Assembly (NCBI GenBank): GCA_944386985.1
Contig: CALXDD010000001.1
Location: 62,001 to 126,000 of the forward strand
Length of the DNA: 64,000 bases
Reading direction: 5' to 3'
From: an uncultured Oscillospiraceae bacterium
GTDB taxonomy: Bacteria; Bacillota; Clostridia; Oscillospirales; Oscillospiraceae
The notes under the pieces are model-generated. The model saw only the letters and a list, made by a program, of their open reading frames with translations, was not told the origin of the DNA and searched no databases. The number at the start of each line of letters is the position of its first letter. The first letter of the stretch is position 1. This document shows positions 35,078-43,700 of this stretch, piece after piece. The translations under genes were made by a program, and so were the position numbers.

Positions 35078-36226
35078 ATGAATGCAATGAATGCGACAGA
35101 TCTGTTTTTGCAGATGGTCAGCAGCAACGCATGGGACCTGCCGGCAGTTGCGGTTTCCAATCAGAACACGGCAACCGGCAGCAGTTCCTTCCAGGCAATG
35201 CTGGAGGAGCGGCAGTCCCAGCTGACGAAGCCGTCTGAGGGACAGAAGGACGAAGCGCCCGAGAAGGAGCCGGTGGAAGAGTTGCCGGCACAAAGCGGCG
35301 CGGATGACGGCCAGGAGCCGGATCAGAATGTGGACCTGCTGGCCCTGAGCGCAGCGATGCTGGGACAAGGGATTCCTCAGATCCAGACCCAGGTGGTGGA
35401 GCCGGAGACAGTGGATGCGGCCGCGGTGGCTGCTACGCTGACCCAGACGGCAGCCCCGGAGGTACAGCAGAGCGCTCTGCCCCAGGCAGCGGCGGCAGAG
35501 GTCCTGCCGGCAGCGGCGCAGCAGCCCCAGGAGATCGTGCAGCAGGCAGACCAGCAGCCCCAGGAGACAAAAGCCGCCGTACCCGCGACGCTTCCGGACA
35601 CCCAGACTGTTACTCCGGCCCCCAAGGAAAGCGGGTCCCCCGATTTGTCGGAGAACACGCAGGAAGACCCCGCTCTCTCCCGGCCAAAGGAGCAGGCAGA
35701 GGTGCTGGAGACCAGCGGAAACTGGGAGACCCCCGTGTTCCAAAAAACCGAGTATGTACCGGTGAAGGTGGGCGAGAGCGTAACAGTGGATACCACAGCC
35801 CCTGCCCAGGAGATGGACGCGGCGATGTCCAAGACTCTGATCAGCGCCATGAACGACGGCAGCCAGCATGTTGAGATCCAGCTGAGCCCCGCCAATCTCG
35901 GTACCGTGGTGGCGGAGTTTACCCGCAGCCCGGAGGGTGTGCTGCATGTGGTGCTGCGCGCGGAAAATGAGCACGCGGCGAAGCTCCTCAGCGAGCACGC
36001 CAATGCGCTGGGACTTCTTCTGCAGGACGGCACCCACAGCGAGGTCCGGGTGGAAGTTCCCCAATCTCAGGAGCGGCAGTTCTGGCAGCAGCCGGATCAA
36101 AACGGCGGCCAGCAGCAACAGCAGCAGCAACAGCAGCGGCAGAGCCATGTGCCTCAGGAGGAGGCAGAGACATTCCTCCATCAGCTGAGACTGGGTCTGC
36201 TGCAGCCCGCGCCGGAGGCGGTATAA
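35078..36226 (+). CDS. fliK: Flagellar hook-length control protein FliK
   Basis: This protein of 382 residues has a long low-complexity N-terminal and middle region rich in Gln, Pro, Glu and Ala. The conserved FliK C-terminal domain follows (VEIQLSPANLGTVVAEFTRS; EHAAKLLSEHANALGLLLQ), then a poly-Gln stretch (bases 36111-36142). It measures hook length and switches export specificity through FlhB. AAAGGAGGTGA lies before the ATG. Confidence 0.92.
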   Translation: MNAMNATDLFLQMVSSNAWDLPAVAVSNQNTATGSSSFQAMLEERQSQLTKPSEGQKDEAPEKEPVEELPAQSGADDGQEPDQNVDLLALSAAMLGQGIPQIQTQVVEPETVDAAAVAATLTQTAAPEVQQSALPQAAAAEVLPAAAQQPQEIVQQADQQPQETKAAVPATLPDTQTVTPAPKESGSPDLSENTQEDPALSRPKEQAEVLETSGNWETPVFQKTEYVPVKVGESVTVDTTAPAQEMDAAMSKTLISAMNDGSQHVEIQLSPANLGTVVAEFTRSPEGVLHVVLRAENEHAAKLLSEHANALGLLLQDGTHSEVRVEVPQSQERQFWQQPDQNGGQQQQQQQQQRQSHVPQEEAETFLHQLRLGLLQPAPEAV

Positions 36227-36255
36227 GCTCCCGGAAAAGGAAGTGAAACAATACC

Positions 36256-36846
36256 ATGAGCAGTGATTTTATGCAGATGGGCCTGGAGGCCCTGAGCACG
36301 ACGGGCAGCGCCTATGCCGCCCAGAAGAGCAGCAGCACCGGCACAACGGCAGAGGAGCTGGAAAAGCTGGGCTATACCATCAGCGATCCCGACGAGGACC
36401 TGGGCCTGGACTTTACCGACTTTCTGCAGCTGATGGTTGCCCAGCTGCAAAACCAGACCATTGACAACGCCACCGACACCACCGATATGCTCAACCAGCT
36501 GGTGCAGATGTCTGTGGTAAGCATGATGAGCAGCGTGAAAAACAGTCTGGACACCCTGACCGTTTCCACCACCATGACCTATGCCGCTTCCCTGGTGGGA
36601 AAGACCGTTACGGTGGGCACCTATAATGAGGAGGGTAAGCTGGAGGAGGTCGTGGGACAGGTAACCGGTACCGGTACATATCAAGGCACCCAGGTGATCT
36701 TTGTCAACGGCGAGATGTACCCCTTGAGCAGCATCATGGCTGTGGGCGAACTGCCGGATATCCCCGAGGAGGGAACAGGCGGATCCACCGAGGGCGGCGA
36801 TCAGACCGACGGTGAGCAGACAGGTGAGACTACCCCGGAAGTTTGA
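36256..36846 (+). CDS. flgD: Flagellar hook capping protein FlgD
   Basis: This protein of 196 residues has the FlgD N-terminal core (LGLDFTDFLQLMVAQLQNQ, then TTDMLNQLVQMSVV). A short beta domain follows (LVGKTVTVGTYNEEGKLEEV, VIFVNGEMYPLSSIM), and then an acidic Gly/Thr-rich tail. FlgD caps the growing hook and is needed for FlgE assembly. It is placed between fliK and flgE as in other Firmicutes. Confidence 0.95.
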   Translation: MSSDFMQMGLEALSTTGSAYAAQKSSSTGTTAEELEKLGYTISDPDEDLGLDFTDFLQLMVAQLQNQTIDNATDTTDMLNQLVQMSVVSMMSSVKNSLDTLTVSTTMTYAASLVGKTVTVGTYNEEGKLEEVVGQVTGTGTYQGTQVIFVNGEMYPLSSIMAVGELPDIPEEGTGGSTEGGDQTDGEQTGETTPEV

Positions 36847-36878
36847 GACGGAGGGGGAACCTGTAAGGAGGTGAATCT

Positions 36879-37259
36879 ATGGTCGGACCGATTCATTCGC
36901 TGACACAGACCCCGCTGGACGGACGGCAGGCGACGGCGCAGACACAGTGTCCGGCTGGCGATTTCAGTGCGGCGCTCCAGCAGGAGCTGGAGCGGGCCCA
37001 GACCAAACAGGTGGCTTTTTCCAAGCATGCTCTCAGCCGGGCAGAGGAGCGGGGGATCGAAGTGACGCCCTCACTGCTGGAACGGCTGACCGACTCTGTG
37101 GAGCGGGCGGAGGCCAAGGGGGCCACCAACATTCTGGCGCTGGACCAGAGTCTGGCGTTCATTGTCAATGTCCCCAACGGCAGGGTGATCACAGCCTTGT
37201 CCGAGGAGGAAATGAAGGACAGTATTTTTACCAACATCGATGGCGCCGTGTTCCTGTGA
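36879..37259 (+). CDS. Flagellar operon protein of the flg_new (TIGR02530-like) family
   Basis: This protein of 126 residues contains the family core QVAFSKHALSRAEERGI and SLAFIVNVPNGRVITALS, ending in IFTNIDGAVFL. The family is found between flgD and flgE in Firmicutes fla operons, but its role is not settled. The proximity suggests a hook-assembly function. AAGGAGGTGA precedes the ATG. Confidence 0.9.
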   Translation: MVGPIHSLTQTPLDGRQATAQTQCPAGDFSAALQQELERAQTKQVAFSKHALSRAEERGIEVTPSLLERLTDSVERAEAKGATNILALDQSLAFIVNVPNGRVITALSEEEMKDSIFTNIDGAVFL

Positions 37260-37359
37260 GATACAGAGGGCAGGACCGCAAGGAGGCTCTGGGGGCAGTC
37301 CGATTGACTGTTTCCCGGCGGCGCAGTAGAAAAACTGTGAAAAAGGAGCAAGATACAGT

Positions 37360-38442
37360 ATGGCTATGACAGGAGCAATGAGTGCGGCCATTTCCGGCCT
37401 GAAGACTCATATGGAAGCTCTGAACGTAGTAGGCAACAACATCGCAAATGTCAATACCTACGGATACAAGGCCCAGCGCGTGACCTTCAAGGAGAGCATT
37501 TACAACACCCTGAGCGCCGGTTCCGGCGGCACCGTGACCATGGGCGGCACCAATCCCCAGCAGATCGGCTATGGCTGCGGCATCGGCACCATCGATCTGG
37601 ATATGACCAGCGGAAGCCTGGAGCCCACCGGTATGCCCACCGACTGCACCATCAAGGGCGACGGCTTCTTCATGGTGGGTCCCAAGGGCCAGACCATTGA
37701 CAGCATGGACAACGTCAAGAGCCTGCAGCTCACCCGGGTAGGCAACTTCGAATTCCGGGACGGCTATCTGGTGGACAGATTCAGCGGCAATGTGGTTTAT
37801 GGATTTGTGACTACGGTTGCTGATCCTGCCAATGGCGGTGATGCCGGCGTTTTGCCCGATGGAGGGACTTTGAACACCAGTACCGACCTGGTGCCCATCA
37901 AGCTGCCCATGAAGTCTACTGCCGCCGATACCACCGGCGAAGCAGTGTATGTCGGCGTGGACGGTAATGGCCACAATGTGGATCCCGCCACCGACGTTTC
38001 CGGTTTCATTGATTATGAGAACCTGAGCATCGACGCCGATGGAAAGATCACCTGCACCAACAAGGATACCGGCGACCAGGTGGTGGTGGGCTATATCGCC
38101 CTGGCCAGCGTGGATAACCCCAACGGCGTGCTCCACACCGACGGCCCCTATTACACCGCCGGCGACGCGGCGGGGGACATCACCGTCAGCACCCCCAACA
38201 GCTCTGTTACCGGCAACCTGCGTAACGGCAAGATGCAGGTCAACGGCGCAACAGACCCCAACAGCGCCCTGTCCGCCAAGAGCGGCGTCAGTCTGCTGAC
38301 CTCCTTCCTGGAGCAGTCCGGTACCGATCTGGCCACTGAGTTTTCCAACATGATTATCTATCAGCGCGGCTATCAGGCCAATACCCGCATCGTCACCGTC
38401 ACCGACTCCATGCTGGAGGAACTGGTGAATATCAAGCGCTGA
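37360..38442 (+). CDS. flgE: Flagellar hook protein FlgE
   Basis: This protein of 360 residues has an N-terminal rod/hook motif (MSAAISGLKTHMEALNVVGN, ANVNTYGYKAQRVTF), the TIKGDGFFMV segment, a middle domain, and the C-terminal D0 helix (FSNMIIYQRGYQANTRIVTV). It forms the universal-joint hook. The gene is preceded by a 100-base gap with an AAAAAGGAG ribosome site. It follows FlgD and is followed by FlbD. Confidence 0.95.
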   Translation: MAMTGAMSAAISGLKTHMEALNVVGNNIANVNTYGYKAQRVTFKESIYNTLSAGSGGTVTMGGTNPQQIGYGCGIGTIDLDMTSGSLEPTGMPTDCTIKGDGFFMVGPKGQTIDSMDNVKSLQLTRVGNFEFRDGYLVDRFSGNVVYGFVTTVADPANGGDAGVLPDGGTLNTSTDLVPIKLPMKSTAADTTGEAVYVGVDGNGHNVDPATDVSGFIDYENLSIDADGKITCTNKDTGDQVVVGYIALASVDNPNGVLHTDGPYYTAGDAAGDITVSTPNSSVTGNLRNGKMQVNGATDPNSALSAKSGVSLLTSFLEQSGTDLATEFSNMIIYQRGYQANTRIVTVTDSMLEELVNIKR

Positions 38443-38464
38443 TTGTTTTGACAAGCAATCTTAG

Positions 38465-38492
38465 CCGTCCGCCGCGCCTGCGCGGCGGACGG
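38465..38492 (+). promoter_or_regulatory. Intra-operon hairpin between flgE and flbD
   Basis: CCGTCCGCCGCG and CGCGGCGGACGG form a perfect 12-bp stem with the loop CCTG. No T-tract follows, so it is more likely an mRNA stability or processing element than a full terminator. A smaller hairpin (CCGCCC/GGGCGG, 38746-38763) lies between flbD and motA. Confidence 0.6.
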
Positions 38493-38519
38493 CGGAAGAT
38501 GGAGAAAGGAGAGAACCCT

Positions 38520-38735
38520 ATGATTGAACTGCAGAAGATGAATAAGGAGCGGTTTCTGGTGAACCATCAGCAGATCGAGTGCATCGAACTGATCCCCGAG
38601 TGCAAGATCGTGATGATGAACCACGATTATTATCTGGTTCGGGATACCGTGGAGGAGATCATCCAGAAGATCGCCGAGTACAACGCCAAAGTGCAGGATA
38701 TTCACCGGGAGATCTCCGTGATTGACCGGCGCTGA
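38520..38735 (+). CDS. flbD: FlbD-family flagellar protein
   Basis: This protein of 71 residues contains IELQKMNKERFLVNHQQIEC and MMNHDYYLVRDTVEEIIQKI, characteristic of the short FlbD/SwrD family found between flgE and motA or fliL. In Bacillus SwrD supports motor torque. The ATG at 38520 follows AGAAAGGAG. In-frame upstream codons back to 38448 overlap the hairpin and are not used. Confidence 0.92.
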   Translation: MIELQKMNKERFLVNHQQIECIELIPECKIVMMNHDYYLVRDTVEEIIQKIAEYNAKVQDIHREISVIDRR

Positions 38736-38789
38736 GATTCGGTATCCGCCCGCCGGAGGGCGGGATGACAGATAGAAGGGATCGACAGT

Positions 38790-39656
38790 ATGAACGTTGT
38801 GTATTTGATTGGAATTCTGCTGGCCGTGGTGTTTACCGTGTTCGGTATCATGGTGGGGATTAACATCAACCCCGGCCAGACTCCGATGTTTGACTTCACC
38901 TTTACCCCGGGAAGTCTTTGGAATTTCTTTGATTTTTCCAGTATCCTGATCGTTCTGGGCGGGACCTTGGCGGTGGTGATCGCCTGTTATCCCAAGTTGG
39001 CAAAATCCATCCCCACCCACTTTCGGATTATGCTGCGGGCCAAGGCCTTTGATCCGAACGTGTATGTGGATCAGCTGACAGAGCTGGCCCAGATTGCCCG
39101 GAAAAACGGTCTTCTGGCGCTGGAGGAGAAGGCCAACGAGCAGACAGATCCCTTCTTCAAGCAGGCCATTATGCTGATCGTGGACGCCAATGACCCGGAC
39201 CGTGTACGCAGCATTTTGGAAAACGATATTGAGCAGACCTCCGCACGCCACCAGGAGGTGGTGGCCATGTATGAGCGCGGCTCCAACGCCGCTCCCGCCT
39301 TCGGTATGATCGGTACGCTGATCGGACTGATCAACATGCTGAAAGGCCTGGACGGCGCGGATATGGACGCGCTGGGCCCCAATATGTCTGTGGCACTGGT
39401 GACCACCTTCTACGGGTCCTTCCTGGCCCACGTGGTGTTCAACCCCATCGCTGCCAACCTGACCGCCCGGGATGAGGAGGAGGTCCTCTGCCGGCAGATT
39501 ATTGTGGAGGGCATCATGGCCATCCAGTCCGGAGAAAACCCCAAGTTCCTGCGGGAGCGGCTGATGACCTTCATGAATCAGAAGCAGCGGGAGAGCTCCA
39601 GCGAGGATGGACAGCCTGAACCCGCCAAGGGCGGCAGAAAAAAGCGCAGGAAGTAA
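38790..39656 (+). CDS. motA: Flagellar stator proton/ion channel protein MotA
   Basis: This protein of 288 residues has four predicted membrane helices (near residues 2-24, 48-66, 165-185 and 203-222), a large cytoplasmic loop with RAKAFDPNVYVDQLTELAQIA, and the conserved GMIGTLIGLINMLKGLDG segment. With MotB it forms the stator that drives rotation. The C-terminus is basic. It is followed at 28 bases by motB. Confidence 0.95.
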   Translation: MNVVYLIGILLAVVFTVFGIMVGININPGQTPMFDFTFTPGSLWNFFDFSSILIVLGGTLAVVIACYPKLAKSIPTHFRIMLRAKAFDPNVYVDQLTELAQIARKNGLLALEEKANEQTDPFFKQAIMLIVDANDPDRVRSILENDIEQTSARHQEVVAMYERGSNAAPAFGMIGTLIGLINMLKGLDGADMDALGPNMSVALVTTFYGSFLAHVVFNPIAANLTARDEEEVLCRQIIVEGIMAIQSGENPKFLRERLMTFMNQKQRESSSEDGQPEPAKGGRKKRRK

Positions 39657-39684
39657 GAAGACCTCACAGGGAGGAGATGCGGAA

Positions 39685-40539
39685 ATGAAGAAAAAACGGG
39701 GCGGCAGCGGCGGCGCCAACTGGATGGACACATACGGTGATATGGTAACTCTGCTGCTGTGCTTTTTCGTCATGCTGTACTCTATGTCCACTATGGACAA
39801 GGAGAAGTGGATCGCCCTGGTGGAGTCCTTCAACCCCAATGCCATCACTGAGCAGAATCCCGGCGGACATGAGGTGACGAACGGTGAGGACACAGGCGTT
39901 AACACCTTGACCCAGCAGCAGGTGGACGCCGACATCGAGGCCCTCTATCAGGCCATGCAGCAGTATATACAGGAGGAGAACCTCACCGCCCAGATCAGCA
40001 TTACCAAGGGCAGCGGCTATGTGTTTGTCACATTTGACGACACCGTATTTTTTGACGGCGACAGCTATGTGCTGCGGGAAGAGGGAAAGCAAATCCTGGA
40101 TCAGGTGGCTGCTTCCATTGCGGATGTGAGCAGTTCTATCGATGAGATCCGGGTGCTGGGCCACACGGCACAGGCGCGGCTCAACGAACCCAACCGGGTG
40201 GAGCAGGACCGTTTCCTGGCCAGCAACCGCGCCACGGTGGTGACGGTGTATCTTCAGGAGAAGAACATCATCGATCCGGCCCGGCTGGTCAGTATCGGAT
40301 ATGGACAGTGGCGGCCTGTATCGGACAACCAGTCCAACGACAGCAGAGCCCAGAACCGTCGGGTGGAGCTGATGGTGACCGGTTTGGATCTGGACAGCGA
40401 TGCCGGCGACCACATTACCCAATATTATACAATGCGCTCCGGAGAGGATACCGCCTGGACAGACAACAGCGCGGAATCTTTTGGTCAGGAGCTTGAGGGG
40501 AGTACGCAGACGCAGGCTGACTCCTATCAGGAGGGATAG
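39685..40539 (+). CDS. motB: Flagellar stator protein MotB
   Basis: This protein of about 284 residues has a single N-terminal membrane helix with the essential channel Asp (WMDTYGDMVTLLLCFFVMLY). A periplasmic-side OmpA/MotB domain follows (IRVLGHTAQARLNEPNRVEQ, LASNRATVVTVYL, SNDSRAQNRRVELMV), then an acidic tail. The Asp that usually follows the GHT of the peptidoglycan-binding motif is Ala here (GHTA). Start ATG 39685 is chosen behind AGGGAGG. Confidence 0.93.
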   Translation: MKKKRGGSGGANWMDTYGDMVTLLLCFFVMLYSMSTMDKEKWIALVESFNPNAITEQNPGGHEVTNGEDTGVNTLTQQQVDADIEALYQAMQQYIQEENLTAQISITKGSGYVFVTFDDTVFFDGDSYVLREEGKQILDQVAASIADVSSSIDEIRVLGHTAQARLNEPNRVEQDRFLASNRATVVTVYLQEKNIIDPARLVSIGYGQWRPVSDNQSNDSRAQNRRVELMVTGLDLDSDAGDHITQYYTMRSGEDTAWTDNSAESFGQELEGSTQTQADSYQEG

Positions 40540-40541
40540 CC

Positions 40542-41552
40542 ATGGCGGAAGTATTATCCCAAAGTCAAATTGACGCGCTGCTGAACGCAGCGCGAAGCGG
40601 CGGAATGGAAATGAGCCGCCAGGAGGAAACTCCGGAAAAGAAATATCGAAAATACGACTTCTACAGCCCAAGAAAATTTACCAAGGACCGGCTGAAGATG
40701 ATCAGCGGGGTTTTCGAGAACTACACCCGCATCATCAACTCCCGAATCAACGGTTTGCTGCACACAACCTGCGAGATCGCCGTGGAGTCGGTGGAGGAGC
40801 AGCGTTACTATGAATTTTCCAATGCCCTGTCAGACGGCGATGTGCTGGCCCTGGCGGACGTGGAGGTGGAGGGAAAGCCAAGCGGGGAGGAATCTCCGGT
40901 GCTGTTTCACTTCAGCACAGCGCTGATGCTGAATATGATGGACCGCCTCATGGGCGGCGAAGGGGACAACAGTGAGTCCCTGCCCAGCGGCTACTCCTTT
41001 ACCCCCATGGAGCTGAAGCTTTATGAGAGCATCGTCAAGGATCTGACCGGTATTCTGGGAGGCAGCTGGGAGAACTACATAGATTTGAATTTTGTTTACC
41101 GCAGGGTGGAAACAAACCCGACGCTGGTACAGCTGATCGGATTGGATGAGACTGTGGTAATTATCAGCATCAGCATCAAGTTTTCCAATGTGGCCGGCCG
41201 GATGAGCATATGTCTGCCGGGCATGATGCTGACGAATATTTTCACAAGGATCGCGGCCATGAACCAAGCGGGGCGGGGCTCCGGTGAGAATAATTCGGAT
41301 AAGATTATGGACATTTTACGGGACTCCGATCTGGAGATTACCGCGGAACTGGGGCGTACCCAGTTGACGCTGCAGGATATCTATTATCTGAATGTGGGCG
41401 ACGTGGTCGACCTGGGACACCCCATCAGCGAGCCCATCCACCTGTATATTGGGGGCCAGCCCTGGTTCAGCGGAAAGCTGGGAACACAGAGCGGCAGTAT
41501 GGCTGTTAAGATCGGTGAAACCAACCGCATCCAGAGAAGAGAGGAGAAATAA
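40542..41552 (+). CDS. fliM: Flagellar motor switch protein FliM
   Basis: This protein of 336 residues begins with the CheY-P-binding peptide LSQSQIDALL (residues 5-14). A CheC-like middle domain (YDFYSPRKFTKDRLKMI, RINGLLHTTCEIAVESVEEQ) and a C-terminal FliN-like domain (LGRTQLTLQDIYYLNVGDVV) follow. It is the C-ring component that receives the CheY signal. It lies two bases after motB. Confidence 0.97.
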   Translation: MAEVLSQSQIDALLNAARSGGMEMSRQEETPEKKYRKYDFYSPRKFTKDRLKMISGVFENYTRIINSRINGLLHTTCEIAVESVEEQRYYEFSNALSDGDVLALADVEVEGKPSGEESPVLFHFSTALMLNMMDRLMGGEGDNSESLPSGYSFTPMELKLYESIVKDLTGILGGSWENYIDLNFVYRRVETNPTLVQLIGLDETVVIISISIKFSNVAGRMSICLPGMMLTNIFTRIAAMNQAGRGSGENNSDKIMDILRDSDLEITAELGRTQLTLQDIYYLNVGDVVDLGHPISEPIHLYIGGQPWFSGKLGTQSGSMAVKIGETNRIQRREEK

Positions 41553-41557
41553 GGAAC

Positions 41558-42895
41558 ATGAGTCAAGCTATTTTCAATTCGATGGAGCTGGATGCCATCG
41601 GCGAACTCATGAATATCAGTCTGGGTTCCTCCGCCACCGCTGTCTCCAATATGCTGGACCATCGGGTGGACATCACCACCCCCTCGGTGGAAGTGGTGTC
41701 TGTGGAGGACTTCAGTCTGGGCGACCTGGAACCGGCGATCGGAATCGAGATCAAATACGTCTCCGGCCTGCAGGGCAGCAACATCATGCTGCTCAAGCGC
41801 AACGACGTGAAGGTGATCGTGGATATCCTGATGGGCAGCGAGACGCCGGACGATGAGTTCGAACTCAATGAGCTGACCATCAGCGCCGTGTGCGAGGTCA
41901 TGAACCAGATGATGGGAGCGGCATCCACGGCCCTGTCGGACTTTTTGGGATATCCGGTCAATATCTCCACCCCCCAGTCGTTTTCTCTGGATGATCTCGA
42001 CCAGTTCAAGAGGGATCACTTCCAGGTTGCTTCCGGCAATCTGGTGGTCGTTCGGTTCATGCTGAGAATCGAAAATATCCTTCAGAGTGAGTTCGTCAAT
42101 GTGATTTCGGTGGATCTGGCCAGGGAGCTGCTGGCAGGATTCGAGATGAACTTCGGCGCCCCGGACGCCTCTGCGGAGGCGGAAAAGGCCACGCCTGCTC
42201 CGGCGCCCCAGCAGCCCGCGCCCACTCCGGCGGCGCAGCCTGCGGCTTCTTCCTCCGGACCCACGCTCAGTCAGGAGGAAATCGAGCGCCTTATGGGCGG
42301 CGGCGCCTCGCAGCCGGCGGCACCTGAACAGCCGGCTTCCTCCGGCGCCTCTTTGAGCCAGGAGGAAATCGAGCGGCTCATGAGCGGAGGAGCTTCTCCG
42401 GCCCCTGCACAGCAGGCCCCGGTGCAGCAGATGCCGGTACAGCAGGCCCCGGTGCAGCAGATGCCGGTGCAGCAGATGCCGGTACAGCAGATACCGATGC
42501 AGCAGATTCCTGTCCAACAGATTCCCATGCAGCAGATGCCCGTTCAGCAGATGCCCCAGTATGAACCGAAGGTGATCAATGCCCATCCGGTGCAGCTTCC
42601 GACCCTGGATGTGGAGGACCGCATCGGCAAGGAGCAGGCGGATAACCTTGAAATGATCATGTCGGTGCCGCTGGAGATTTCCGTGGAAATCGGCCGTACC
42701 CGGAGGAAGGTGGAGGACATCCTCTCCTTTTCCAAGGGCTCTTTGGTGGTTCTGGATAAACTGGCCGGCGACCAGGTGGACCTGTTTGTCAACGGCCTGT
42801 GCGTCGCCAAGGGGGATGTGGTCGTGATCGACGACAACTTTGGCGTCCGCATTACCGAAGTGCTCAAACCCAACGAGCTTTTGAACATGACTTGA
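41558..42895 (+). CDS. fliY: Flagellar motor switch phosphatase FliY (CheC-FliN fusion)
   Basis: This protein of 445 residues has an N-terminal CheC-type domain with both phosphatase centres intact (D12/E16/N19 in DAIGELMN; S109/E113/N116 in SAVCEVMN), a linker, and a C-terminal FliN domain (EISVEIGRTRRKVEDILSF, PNELLNMT). The linker contains two copies of LSQEEIERLM (residues 237-246 and 266-275), each resembling the FliM CheY-binding peptide, then a 'PVQQMP' repeat run. FliY removes phosphate from CheY-P at the switch. The duplicated peptides are unusual. Confidence 0.95.
   Translation: MSQAIFNSMELDAIGELMNISLGSSATAVSNMLDHRVDITTPSVEVVSVEDFSLGDLEPAIGIEIKYVSGLQGSNIMLLKRNDVKVIVDILMGSETPDDEFELNELTISAVCEVMNQMMGAASTALSDFLGYPVNISTPQSFSLDDLDQFKRDHFQVASGNLVVVRFMLRIENILQSEFVNVISVDLARELLAGFEMNFGAPDASAEAEKATPAPAPQQPAPTPAAQPAASSSGPTLSQEEIERLMGGGASQPAAPEQPASSGASLSQEEIERLMSGGASPAPAQQAPVQQMPVQQAPVQQMPVQQMPVQQIPMQQIPVQQIPMQQMPVQQMPQYEPKVINAHPVQLPTLDVEDRIGKEQADNLEMIMSVPLEISVEIGRTRRKVEDILSFSKGSLVVLDKLAGDQVDLFVNGLCVAKGDVVVIDDNFGVRITEVLKPNELLNMT
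42417..42556 (+). repeat. Gln/Pro/Met coding repeats in FliY linker
   Basis: About ten degenerate copies of a 12-15-base unit encode (P)VQQ(M/I/A)P. They probably form an extended flexible tether between the CheY-binding peptides and the FliN domain. Copy number could vary by slippage. Confidence 0.8.
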
Positions 42896-42947
42896 CCAGG
42901 TGGCGAAACACCGGGTAAAAACAATAAAAAAGTAGAGGATGAAAGAT

Positions 42948-43313
42948 ATGGCTAAGATTCTGATTGTGGACGACGCAGCGTTCATGAGAAAGGTCATTCG
43001 GGATACCCTGACCAAGAGCGGCTACACCGATCTCTATGAGGCGGTGGATGGCCAGGACGCAGTGGAAAAGTACTTTGAGATTCAACCTGATCTGGTACTG
43101 ATGGACATCACTATGCCCAACATGGACGGTTTGGAGGCGCTGAAGGCCATCCGGGCCAAGGACAGCAACGCCAATGTGGTGATGTGCTCCGCCATGGGCC
43201 AGGAGGCCATGGTCATGGAGGCCGTGCAGGCCGGTATCAAGGACTTTATTGTCAAGCCCTTCAAGAGCGACCGCCTTCTCAAGGCGGTGACCACCATCGT
43301 GGGCAATCCCTGA
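42948..43313 (+). CDS. cheY: Chemotaxis response regulator CheY
   Basis: This protein of about 121 residues is a single receiver domain: KILIVDDAAFMRKVIRD (D8/D9), phospho-acceptor D53 in LVLMDITMPNMDG, Ser/Thr in VVMCSAMGQ and Lys in FIVKPFKSD. Phosphorylated CheY binds FliM (and probably FliY). The start at 42948 is preferred, since GAGG lies at the right distance; the ATG at 42939 has none. It is placed in the usual fliY-cheY-fliO order. Confidence 0.97.
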   Translation: MAKILIVDDAAFMRKVIRDTLTKSGYTDLYEAVDGQDAVEKYFEIQPDLVLMDITMPNMDGLEALKAIRAKDSNANVVMCSAMGQEAMVMEAVQAGIKDFIVKPFKSDRLLKAVTTIVGNP

Positions 43314-43319
43314 TTGTCC

Positions 43320-43688
43320 ATGACGTGGGAGACAATCGGCTCTCTTCTTTGGGCTCTTGTGGCCACCTGCCTGGTGCTGGCGCTGGCCTACTGGTTCACC
43401 CGCCGGGTGGCGGGCCGTCTGGCACTGGGACAGGGGCTGCGGGGCCGCAGCCGCATGAGAGTCGTGGATCAGACCCCGTTGGGCCGTGACCAGCGGCTGG
43501 TTCTGGCCCGGGTGGGCGAGACTTTTTATCTTCTGGGCGTCTCTCAGGGCGGAATTACCTGCCTCAGGGTGCTGTCTCAGGAGGAGGCCGCGCCCTGGCA
43601 GGAGCAGGAGCAGCCGCCGGCGGCTCCCGAAGCTGCCATGAGTTTTCGGGAGGCGCTGCGGAAGGTGATGGAACAGCGCAAACGGTAA
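43320..43688 (+). CDS. fliO: Flagellar export protein FliO (FliZ-like)
   Basis: This protein of about 122 residues has one N-terminal membrane helix (GSLLWALVATCLVLALAYWF), a basic RSRMRVVDQTPLGRDQRLVLAR segment and VGETFYLLGVSQGGITCLRVL, a pattern typical of FliO. It helps FliP assemble in the export gate. A TTG at 43314 is an alternative start. It follows cheY by a few bases without a clear ribosome site, so coupling is likely. Confidence 0.85.
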   Translation: MTWETIGSLLWALVATCLVLALAYWFTRRVAGRLALGQGLRGRSRMRVVDQTPLGRDQRLVLARVGETFYLLGVSQGGITCLRVLSQEEAAPWQEQEQPPAAPEAAMSFREALRKVMEQRKR

Positions 43689-43700
43689 GGAGGCACACCC

